Origin: JAVBKU01 sp031553875
GTDB lineage: Bacteria > Bacteroidota > Bacteroidia > Bacteroidales > Rikenellaceae
DNA: 19,118 nucleotides
Assembly: GCA_031553875.1 (NCBI GenBank)
Contig: JAVBKU010000033.1
Coordinates: forward strand, 1-19,118
Direction of reading: 5' to 3'
Part shown: positions 13,039 to 19,118 of the stretch, piece after piece
How positions within the stretch are numbered: the stretch's first letter is position 1
Layout of the letters: each line of letters begins with the position of its first letter
The notes under the pieces: model-generated
The model's database searches: none
Seen by the model: the letters and a program-made list of their open reading frames with translations, nothing else
What the model was told of the DNA's origin: nothing
Program-made: the position numbers and the translations under genes

Positions 13039-14608
13039 AAAGTTACTTCTTCTCGGCGACCAGGCCATCGCCCGGGCGGCCCTCGACGCAGGTATCTCGG
13101 GCGTCTACGCCTACCCCGGCACGCCCTCGACCGAGATCACAGAATATATTCAGGAACACGCTCCGCAGGAGGTACACAGCCGCTGGTGTGTGAACGAGAA
13201 GACCGCCATGGAGGCGGCTCTCGGGGTGTCTTATGCCGGAGGCAGGGCCCTGGTGTGTATGAAGCACGTGGGGCTAAATGTGGCCGCAGATGCCTTTATC
13301 AACTCGGCTATGACCGGTTGTAACGGCGGCCTCGTGGTGGTAGTTGCCGACGACCCGTCGATGCATTCCTCGCAGAACGAGCAGGATTCACGATTCTATG
13401 GTCGGTTTGCGTTCGTACCCACGCTGGAGCCATCCTCTCAGCAGGAGGCCTACGATATGACCGCCTACGGATTCGCCTTATCGGAGAAATTCCGCCTGCC
13501 GGTGCTGATGAGGGTCACTACACGCATGGCCCACTCGAGGGCTGTGGTGAAAAGAGGCGAGATACTCAATCGTAAAGGTATCAATACGCCTGAAAACACG
13601 TCGGACTGGATACTGCTTCCGGTCAACGCCCGCCGCCGCTACAAGGAGATACTTTCCCAGCAGGACCTGCTGGAGGAGGCAGCGATGAAGTCGCCGTACA
13701 ACTCGCTTTCGTGGGGGAAGGACCTGTCTATGGGCATTATCGCCTGCGGGATAGGGTACAACTACCTGATGGAGAACTTCCCGGGGGGGTGTCCGTTCCC
13801 GGTGCTGAAGGTGTCGCAGTATCCCCTGCCCCGGATTCAGGTGAAGGAGATGGCGGAGAAGTGTGGAAAGATACTTATCCTCGAAGACGGGCAGCCCTTC
13901 GTCGAGGAGCAGGTGAGGGGTATTTTCGGTGCGCCGTGCCCCGTGGAGGGCAGGCTGTCGGGCGAGTTGCCCAGGGTGGGCGAGCTTAATCCCGACTGCG
14001 TGCGCGCGGCCCTCGGCAAAGCCGACAGCAAGTGCCTCGCTACCGGAGTGAACATTGTGGCGAGGCCGCCCGCACTCTGCGCCGGCTGCGGGCACAGGGA
14101 CGTGTACGACGTGCTGAACAAGGTGGTGGCCGACTACAAGGGCGCCAGGGTGTTCAGCGATATAGGTTGTTACACCTTGGGAGCGTTGCCCCCGTTTCGG
14201 GCCATACATACGTGCGTGGATATGGGCGCTTCGATCACGATGGCCAAGGGTGCGGCAGATACGGGCCTACATCCCGCCTTCGCGGTTATCGGCGACTCCA
14301 CGTTCACCCACTCGGGTATGACGGGGCTGCTGGACGCCGTAAACAGCCGCTCCAATATGACCGTGATAATATCCGACAACCTCACCACCGCCATGACAGG
14401 CGGGCAGGATTCGGCGGGTACATACCGTATAGAGCAGATATGTCTGGGATTGGGCGTCGAGCCGGAACACCTGCACGTGGTGGTGCCTCTGCCCAAAAAT
14501 ATGGAGGAGATAGAGCGCGTGATGCGTTCGGAGGTGGAATATAAGGGCCTTTCGGTGATAATTCCCCGCAGGGAGTGTATCCAGACGGCCAAACGTAAGA
14601 AGAAATAA
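13031..14608 (+). CDS. iorA: Indolepyruvate:ferredoxin oxidoreductase, alpha subunit (short form)
   Basis: The TPP-dependent catalytic subunit that interconverts aryl 2-oxoacids (indole-, phenyl-, hydroxyphenylpyruvate) plus CoA with arylacetyl-CoA, CO2 and reduced ferredoxin. The N-terminal pyrimidine-binding domain shows YPGTPSTEITEYI (28-40) and the activating Glu56 in CVNEKTAMEAALG. The C-terminal TPP-binding domain shows LCAGCGHRDVYD (349-360) and the GDS...SDN cofactor motif (421-450). The 525-residue protein stops after this domain. The two CxxCxxCxxxC clusters known at the C-terminus of longer archaeal IorA are absent, and the 14 or so cysteines are scattered. The start overlaps the omega-amidase gene. 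It is followed, unusually, by a 337-bp gap before iorB. Confidence 0.95.
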   Translation: MDKKLLLLGDQAIARAALDAGISGVYAYPGTPSTEITEYIQEHAPQEVHSRWCVNEKTAMEAALGVSYAGGRALVCMKHVGLNVAADAFINSAMTGCNGGLVVVVADDPSMHSSQNEQDSRFYGRFAFVPTLEPSSQQEAYDMTAYGFALSEKFRLPVLMRVTTRMAHSRAVVKRGEILNRKGINTPENTSDWILLPVNARRRYKEILSQQDLLEEAAMKSPYNSLSWGKDLSMGIIACGIGYNYLMENFPGGCPFPVLKVSQYPLPRIQVKEMAEKCGKILILEDGQPFVEEQVRGIFGAPCPVEGRLSGELPRVGELNPDCVRAALGKADSKCLATGVNIVARPPALCAGCGHRDVYDVLNKVVADYKGARVFSDIGCYTLGALPPFRAIHTCVDMGASITMAKGAADTGLHPAFAVIGDSTFTHSGMTGLLDAVNSRSNMTVIISDNLTTAMTGGQDSAGTYRIEQICLGLGVEPEHLHVVVPLPKNMEEIERVMRSEVEYKGLSVIIPRRECIQTAKRKKK

Positions 14609-14671
14609 GATATATACAGTGATAGTTGATGTTGGAGCGGGAGAGAAAGGAGTTTTATTCGCCTTCGGCGA

Positions 14672-14815
14672 CCTACTTTTAGCATCGCCCTAAAAGTAGG
14701 CAAAAGGTCTAGCTGCGTCTTCTGCCGGGATCTCTTCCGGGAGCTTCCCTCGTTACACGATAACAGAGGGTGATCTCCCTCACGAGATCTATTTCCGGCA
14801 GAAGCCAGAAGCGGC
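14672..14815 (+). repeat. R2 multi-hairpin repeat, copy c, inside iorA-iorB gap
   Basis: First hairpin CCTACTTTTA/TAAAAGTAGG (14672-14700), then the long nested stem ending in CCGGCAGAAG (14795-14804) and GCGGC. Two pairs differ from the other copies, and both sides changed together: TTTTG/CAAAA is TTTTA/TAAAA, and GTCTC/GAGAC is ATCTC/GAGAT. GCCGC is GCTGC, giving a G-U pair. The third ACGAGGC hairpin is missing. Confidence 0.87.
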
Positions 14816-14856
14816 GGATTATTTTGCTGTTAAGGAAATTGCTTTGATAAACTACA

Positions 14857-14890
14857 TTTATTCTCGCTCCGATGTAATTTTGTATATTAG
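14857..14890 (+). promoter_or_regulatory. Weak promoter candidate upstream of iorB
   Basis: TAATTTTG (14875-14882) fits TAnnTTTG, and an overlapping TATATTAG (14883-14890) lies about 22 bp after TTTA (14857). No good -33 box exists for the first. If real, iorB and the downstream genes would have a second promoter after the inserted repeat. Confidence 0.3.
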
Positions 14891-14945
14891 CCCTATTGTG
14901 TAAATAAAATGCGCCTTGCAGCGCGGTCAAAATATCAGTAACCAA

Positions 14946-15509
14946 GTGAAGAAGGATATCATATTAGCAGGCGTCGGGGGGCAGGGGATACTCTCCATTG
15001 CCACCGTTATAGGCCATGCGGCCCTCGGGGCGGGACTCAATATCAAGCAGGCCGAGGTACACGGCATGAGCCAGAGGGGCGGCGACGTCCACTCCAACCT
15101 GCGCGTGTCGTCCGACGCAATCGCTTCCGACCTTATCCCGCGCGGCGGGGCCGACCTTATCATAGCCATGGAGCCTATGGAGGCCCTGCGCTACCTGCCC
15201 ATGTTAGCCCCGGAGGGGTGGGTGATCGTCAACGCCGCGCCGTTCGTCAATATACCTAACTACCCTGACTGCGAGGCGGTGCTTTCCGAGTTGAAGGCTC
15301 TGCCCCGGGTGGTGCTGTTCGATGCCGACGCCATAGCTAAACGTGGCGCCAATATGGCCCTGTTGGGCGCTGCTTCGGGCGTGCTGGGAATAGAGGGTCT
15401 GGAAGAGGGCGTACGCAAGGTGTTCGCATCGAAGGGCGAGGCGGTCGTGGAATCGAATATACAGGCCTTCGAGGCCGGGGCGGCTGCGGCCCGAAAATCT
15501 ATGAAGTAA
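14946..15509 (+). CDS. iorB: Indolepyruvate:ferredoxin oxidoreductase, beta subunit
   Basis: The gamma/beta-type partner of IorA, needed for the CoA-dependent 2-oxoacid oxidoreductase. The 187-residue protein opens with the conserved IILAGVGGQGILS and has the EVHGMSQRGGDVHSNLR segment typical of this POR-gamma fold. It has a single cysteine, so no Fe-S cluster. GTG 14946 is chosen because it gives the family-typical MKKDIILAGVGGQG; TTG 14916 would add ten unlike residues. A 10-codon frame (ATG 14909 to TAA 14941) lies just ahead and may be chance. The stop overlaps the next ATG (TAATG). Confidence 0.93.
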   Translation: MKKDIILAGVGGQGILSIATVIGHAALGAGLNIKQAEVHGMSQRGGDVHSNLRVSSDAIASDLIPRGGADLIIAMEPMEALRYLPMLAPEGWVIVNAAPFVNIPNYPDCEAVLSELKALPRVVLFDADAIAKRGANMALLGAASGVLGIEGLEEGVRKVFASKGEAVVESNIQAFEAGAAAARKSMK

Positions 15510-16825
15510 TGGGAAAGGGAGTTTTCGACGGCGATCTGGTAGCTAAGGTGGTCGAGGGTTTGGGTATCACCGACCTCGCAAAAGCCACTATCGGCGAAGC
15601 CAAGCTTATAGCCCTCAAGTTGGAGGAATTGACAGGGATCCCCTTTGTGCGGATGGACCAGGGCGTTCCCGGTCTCGATCCGTGCGAGATAGGTATGGCG
15701 GCAGAGAAAGAGGCATTGGACAGGGGTGTGGCGGCGATATATCCGCCCGCCGAGGGGGTGCAGGAGTTGAAGGATGCCGCATCGCAATTTATCAAGGCGT
15801 TTATGGATGTAGAGGTGTCGCCCGCGGCGTGCCTGCCCGTGTGCGGCTCTGTGGCCGGTTCGTTCGGGGCGTTCATACTCTGCTCGCAGTTGGACCCTAA
15901 GAAAGACACGATACTGTTTATCGACCCCGGTTTCCCCATTCAGAAGTCGCAGCTTACGATCCTCGGCGTTAAGCACGAGCAGTTCGATATATACGCTTTC
16001 CGCGGCGAGGCACTGCGCGATAAGCTGGAGAGCTATATGAGTAAGGGCAATATAGCCGCCATTATTTACTCCAACCCCAACAATCCCGCGTGGATATGCC
16101 TTGAGGAGAGTGAACTCAAGATAATCGGCGAGGCGGCAACACGCCACGAGGCTATCGTCATAGAGGACCTCGCGTACTTCTCGATGGATTTCCGCAAGCC
16201 GCTGGGCAAGCCGTTCAAGGCTCCGTTCCAGGCGACCGTGGCGCGGTATACCGATAACTATATACTGATGATCTCCGGCTCCAAGATGTTCTCATACGCG
16301 GGACAGAGGGTGGCGATCACGGCGGTTTCGGACAAGCTGTTCGGCCGTAGCTATCCAGCTCTTGCCCGCCGCTACGGCGGTACGGGGCATGTGGGTAATA
16401 CCTACACCAACGCCATCATGTATATGATAACCTCGGGCGTGGCCCACTCGGTACAGTATGGTCTGGCGGCGATGATGAAGGCCTCTGTGGAGGGACGTCT
16501 CGACTTCGTGGCCCTAACAAGCGAGTATGCCCGCAGGACGGAACGCATGAAGAGGATATTCCTCGATAACGGCTTCTACGTGGTCTACGACCGTGATGTG
16601 GAGCAGCCCACCGGCGACGGGTTCTTCTTTACCGTGGGTTATCCGGGGATGAACAGCGGCGAACTGATGAAGCGACTGATCCACTACGGTATCAGCAGCA
16701 TTACGCTCAACACCACCGGAAGCGTGCAGGATGGTATCCGTGCCTGTTGCTCCCGCATGAACGACGAAAAATCATTTGAAATACTCGAACAACGCCTAAA
16801 GCAATTCAGAGATGATATGGAATAA
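15509..16825 (+). CDS. PLP-dependent aminotransferase, fold type I (probably aromatic)
   Basis: A class I/II aminotransferase of 438 residues. Key sites are SNPNNPAW (188-195), Asp220 in VIEDLAYF (pyridine-nitrogen partner) with Tyr223, and the PLP-binding Lys259 in ISGSKMFSYAGQR. The closing arginine is probably in the DGIRACCSR segment. Its start shares one base with the iorB stop and its end overlaps the PaaK gene by 14 bp, so it is firmly within the unit. Context implies that it interconverts phenylalanine, tyrosine or tryptophan with the aryl pyruvate used by IorAB. The co-encoded omega-amidase suggests glutamine as a possible donor. Substrate assignment is inference. Confidence 0.9.
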   Translation: MGKGVFDGDLVAKVVEGLGITDLAKATIGEAKLIALKLEELTGIPFVRMDQGVPGLDPCEIGMAAEKEALDRGVAAIYPPAEGVQELKDAASQFIKAFMDVEVSPAACLPVCGSVAGSFGAFILCSQLDPKKDTILFIDPGFPIQKSQLTILGVKHEQFDIYAFRGEALRDKLESYMSKGNIAAIIYSNPNNPAWICLEESELKIIGEAATRHEAIVIEDLAYFSMDFRKPLGKPFKAPFQATVARYTDNYILMISGSKMFSYAGQRVAITAVSDKLFGRSYPALARRYGGTGHVGNTYTNAIMYMITSGVAHSVQYGLAAMMKASVEGRLDFVALTSEYARRTERMKRIFLDNGFYVVYDRDVEQPTGDGFFFTVGYPGMNSGELMKRLIHYGISSITLNTTGSVQDGIRACCSRMNDEKSFEILEQRLKQFRDDME

Positions 16826-18113
16826 GACAATGGAGTGCGCTCCCCGCGAGCAGATGCGCGAGATACAGGGCGAGCGCTTGCGCGAAACGGTGCAGAGGGT
16901 GTACCACAACACGCCATTCTACCGTGCCAGGATGCAGGAAATGGGTATCACCCCCGACGATATACGATCCATTGACGATATCGTCAAACTGCCGTTCACC
17001 ACCAAACAGGACCTGCGCGACAACTACCCCTACGGGTTGTTCGCCGTGCCTATGTCGGAGATAATCCGCCTCCACGCCTCATCGGGAACCACGGGCCTGC
17101 CTACCGTCGTGGGCTACACACGCAAGGACCTGAACACATGGTCGGAGATGATCGCCCGCTGCCTCACGGCCTACGGCGCCGACCGCCACGACATATTCCA
17201 CGTGGCCTACGGATACGGCCTCTTCACAGGGGGGCTCGGCCTGCACTATGGCGTGGAGAACATGGGCGGCACCGTGATACCCATGTCGAGCGGCAACACG
17301 GCCAAGCAGATACAGATACTCCACGACTTCGGCCCCACGGCCATAGCCTGTACGCCCTCGTATGCCCTCCATCTCTCGGAGGCTATCGCGGCTTCGGGTA
17401 TACCCCGCGAGGAGTTCCGCCTGCGCATAGGTATCTTCGGAGCCGAACCGTGGACCGACAATATGCGCAAGGAGATCGAGCAGTCGCTGGGCATCAAGGC
17501 CTATAACATCTACGGACTGAGCGAGATCATGGGCCCCGGCGTGTCGCACGAATGCGAGTGCCAGTGCGGCTCGCACATCATCGAAGATCATTTTTACCCC
17601 GAGATAATCGACCCCGACACCCTGCAGCCCCTGCCTTACGGGACACAGGGCGAACTGGTGTTCACCACCATAACCAAGGAAGGGCTGCCGCTGCTTCGCT
17701 ACCGTACCAAGGACCTATGCACCCTCGACGCCGAGCCTTGCCGCTGCGGTCGTACCAGCGTGAGGATGAGTAGGATCGTGGGTCGTTCCGACGACATGCT
17801 TATTATCCGAGGCGTGAATATATTCCCGTCGCAGGTGGAGAGCGTGATCCTCGAAATGGAGGAGTTCGAGCCCCACTACATGCTTGTCGTGGACAGGGAG
17901 CATAATCTCGACACCCTCGAGGTGCTTATAGAGGTTAGGGAGCAGTTCTACTCCGACGAGATCAACCGCATGATCGAGCTGAAGAAAAAGGTATCGCACA
18001 GGCTGCACAGCGTGCTGGGTATCGGCGTCACCGTGAAGCTCGTCGAGCCGCGTACCCTGGAACGAAGTGAGGGAAAGGCCAAGAGGGTGATAGATAATAG
18101 AAAACTTACCTAA
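16812..18113 (+). CDS. paaK: Phenylacetate-CoA ligase-type arylacetate-CoA ligase (PaaK family)
   Basis: A cytosolic AMP-forming ligase joining phenylacetate (or indole-/hydroxyphenylacetate) to CoA with ATP. The 433-residue length is standard. The ATP loop is ASSGTTGLPTVVGYT (89-103), the adenylate motif YNIYGLSEIMGPG (231-243), then YRTKDL (297-302), hinge GRSDDMLIIRGVNIFPSQVE (324-343) and a C-terminal lid domain to 433. Cys248, Cys250, Cys252, His255, Cys310 and Cys312 form a plausible zinc site. It starts at ATG 16812 (MIWNKTMEC), overlapping the aminotransferase gene. In a fermenting anaerobe without visible paa oxygenase genes, it more likely feeds IorAB than aerobic phenylacetate degradation. 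Confidence 0.93.
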   Translation: MIWNKTMECAPREQMREIQGERLRETVQRVYHNTPFYRARMQEMGITPDDIRSIDDIVKLPFTTKQDLRDNYPYGLFAVPMSEIIRLHASSGTTGLPTVVGYTRKDLNTWSEMIARCLTAYGADRHDIFHVAYGYGLFTGGLGLHYGVENMGGTVIPMSSGNTAKQIQILHDFGPTAIACTPSYALHLSEAIAASGIPREEFRLRIGIFGAEPWTDNMRKEIEQSLGIKAYNIYGLSEIMGPGVSHECECQCGSHIIEDHFYPEIIDPDTLQPLPYGTQGELVFTTITKEGLPLLRYRTKDLCTLDAEPCRCGRTSVRMSRIVGRSDDMLIIRGVNIFPSQVESVILEMEEFEPHYMLVVDREHNLDTLEVLIEVREQFYSDEINRMIELKKKVSHRLHSVLGIGVTVKLVEPRTLERSEGKAKRVIDNRKLT

Positions 18114-18125
18114 AACCATACCGCT

Positions 18126-18512
18126 ATGATAGTTCAGCAGTTATCTGTATTCCTGGAAAATAAGACCGGAAGGATCAACGAAGTGACGCGCCTACTGGGC
18201 GACGCGGGGGTGAATATGATAGCCTTCAGCATGGCTGAGAATCTCGATTTCGGGATTCTGAGGGTGATAGTGTCGGACGTGGAGAAGGCCGTAGAGGTGC
18301 TCAAAGAGGCCCGATTCGCCGTGAAACTCACCGACGTGATATGCCTCGATTGTCCCAATGTGCCGGGCAGCCTGGCCAAGATACTCGACCGCCTGGCATC
18401 AAAGGGCGTGTTCATAGAGTATATGTACGCCTTCTCGAGGGGCGAGACCGCCAGCGTTGTGATACGCCCCACCGACACCTCGAAGTGTTCGGCGATACTT
18501 GCTGAGAAGTAG
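18126..18512 (+). CDS. Tandem ACT-domain protein
   Basis: A stand-alone 128-residue protein made of two ACT repeats (about 1-66 and 71-128). They begin QQLSVFLENKTGRINEVTRLL and LDCPNVPGSLAKILDRL, the strand-helix start with a ligand-contact glycine typical of the fold. It has no catalytic or DNA-binding domain. ACT pairs bind amino acids, so this is likely a small sensor that adjusts PaaK or IorAB to the aromatic amino acid level, which is inferred from its place 12 bp after paaK. It is the last gene of the cluster and is followed by a clear terminator. Confidence 0.92.
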   Translation: MIVQQLSVFLENKTGRINEVTRLLGDAGVNMIAFSMAENLDFGILRVIVSDVEKAVEVLKEARFAVKLTDVICLDCPNVPGSLAKILDRLASKGVFIEYMYAFSRGETASVVIRPTDTSKCSAILAEK

Positions 18513-18532
18513 GAGGGTAACGTGATAAGATG

Positions 18533-18568
18533 CGGCAGTTAAGGGAGTAGTTTCTTCCTTAACTGCCG
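18533..18568 (+). terminator. Terminator of the aromatic cluster
   Basis: CGGCAGTTAAGG (18533-18544) pairs with CCTTAACTGCCG (18557-18568), a 12-bp perfect stem followed by TTTTA, 20 bp after the ACT gene. Confidence 0.9.
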
Positions 18569-18616
18569 TTTTACGTTTACCCGGTTCATTTTCGCATCTT
18601 TTTTATGATTACTTTC

Positions 18617-18684
18617 ATCTCCGCGGCTGCGGGGGTCGCACCTACGGTGCGAGCCGCGGAGATGAGCATCGCTTTCTGCGATGC
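18617..18684 (+). repeat. R3 two-hairpin repeat, copy c
   Basis: ATCTCCGCGGCT (18617-18628) pairs with AGCCGCGGAGAT (18652-18663), with inner TCGCACC-tac-GGTGCGA. A second hairpin GCATCGC-tttct-GCGATGC has a loop unlike copies a and b. Confidence 0.85.
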
Positions 18685-18709
18685 AGGTTATGATAGTAAA
18701 TAATCCTTA

Positions 18710-18726
18710 AAGCGCCGTAGGCGCTT
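18710..18726 (+). repeat. Hairpin H, copy E
   Basis: AAGCGCC-gta-GGCGCTT directly before core E. Confidence 0.75.
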
Positions 18727-18731
18727 GTCCT

Positions 18732-18897
18732 CCGCCAATTGCGCGATATTCACGCCCGGACAGGGGTCGAGGTAATCCGTTAAAAAACGACGCTGTGTCT
18801 AACGACTGTTAGACAGGCCGTGAGGCTCTGGCTAAAAAGGAGGAGTTCGACGTTTTAGGATGTACGAAGACCCCTGTCAGTGAATATCCGCAGGCGG
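18732..18897 (+). repeat. Core structured repeat, copy E
   Basis: 166 bp from CCGCC (18732-18736) to GGCGG (18893-18897), with GATATTCAC (18745-18753) and GTGAATATC (18880-18888). The class 2 central hairpin has a GTGA loop and one bulged T. The conserved GGAGGAG and mini-frame MYEDPCQ are present. It is sense, downstream of the aromatic cluster. Confidence 0.88.
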
Positions 18898-18907
18898 CAC
18901 TTTTTGG

Positions 18908-18933
18908 GTACCTTTTGTGTGCACAAAAGGTAC
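18908..18933. repeat. Palindrome P6
   Basis: A perfect GTACCTTTTGTG / CACAAAAGGTAC palindrome with a 2-bp centre, 10 bp after core E. Confidence 0.85.
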
Positions 18934-18977
18934 AGAGAGAAAAATTACTTTGCAGTAGTTTATTTGTCTTCTGTCCT

Positions 18978-19118
18978 CTACTTTTGGCATTGCCCCAAAA
19001 GTAGGCAAAAGGTCTAGCCGCGTCTTCTGCCGGGGTCTCTTCCGGGAGCTTCCCTCGTTACACGATAACCGAGGGTGATCTCCCTCACGAGACCTATTTC
19101 CGGCAGAAGCCCAAAGCG
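18978..19118 (+). repeat. R2 multi-hairpin repeat, copy d (cut by window end)
   Basis: CTACTTTTG/CAAAAGTAG (18978-19004), then the long nested CTTCTGCCGG ... CCGGCAGAAG stem. The outer GCGG arm and any third hairpin run off the window. Confidence 0.85.

Overview
The window looks like chromosomal DNA of an anaerobic gut-type Bacteroidota, most likely Bacteroidales. An Alistipes/Rikenellaceae-like host is a guess. Three things point there: promoter-like pairs of the TTTG ... TAnnTTTG type, genes mostly lacking Shine-Dalgarno sites, and the gene content (periplasmic GH3 glucosidase, short-form IorAB next to a PaaK-type ligase and an ACT protein). No rRNA, tRNA or CRISPR array was seen.

Layout. 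Positions 1-412 hold repeats and the clpB terminator. 413-3004 is clpB (minus). 3005-3533 is the clpB upstream region and a second repeat block. 3534-4196 is ung and 4244-4915 an XRE/S24 LexA-type regulator, both minus and probably co-transcribed. A divergent promoter pair separates the regulator from a 99-residue unknown protein (5134-5433). Then come a repeat block, an isolated but intact phage-type large terminase (6121-7605), another repeat block, a secreted GH3 beta-glucosidase (8201-10477), a long repeat block and a DMT-family exporter (11216-12166). A six-gene plus-strand cluster fills 12277-18512: omega-amidase, iorA, iorB, aromatic aminotransferase, PaaK-type arylacetate-CoA ligase and a tandem-ACT protein. 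A terminator and a last repeat block run to the window end.

The cluster makes sense as one pathway linking arylacetates and aromatic amino acids. PaaK would activate an arylacetate, IorAB would interconvert aryl-acetyl-CoA and the 2-oxoacid, and the aminotransferase would make or consume the amino acid. The omega-amidase would remove 2-oxoglutaramate if glutamine is the amino donor, and the ACT protein may sense the amino acid. Overlapping genes show tight coupling, except at iorA/iorB, where a structured repeat sits in a 337-bp gap.

The least explained content is intergenic. At least four families of hairpin-forming repeats recur in nearly every gap: a ~163-bp rod-like 'core' (5 copies), a ~165-bp multi-hairpin element R2 (4 copies plus an edge fragment), a two-hairpin element R3 (3 copies), and a GTACC palindrome P (6 copies). 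There is also a small covarying hairpin H and a duplicated terminator module. Copies differ by compensatory base-pair changes, and the imperfect pairs are mostly G-U wobbles in one strand sense, which suggests selection on RNA structure. Two composite copies form ~270-bp inverted arms around clpB. I do not recognise these families. They are the best candidate here for something undescribed.
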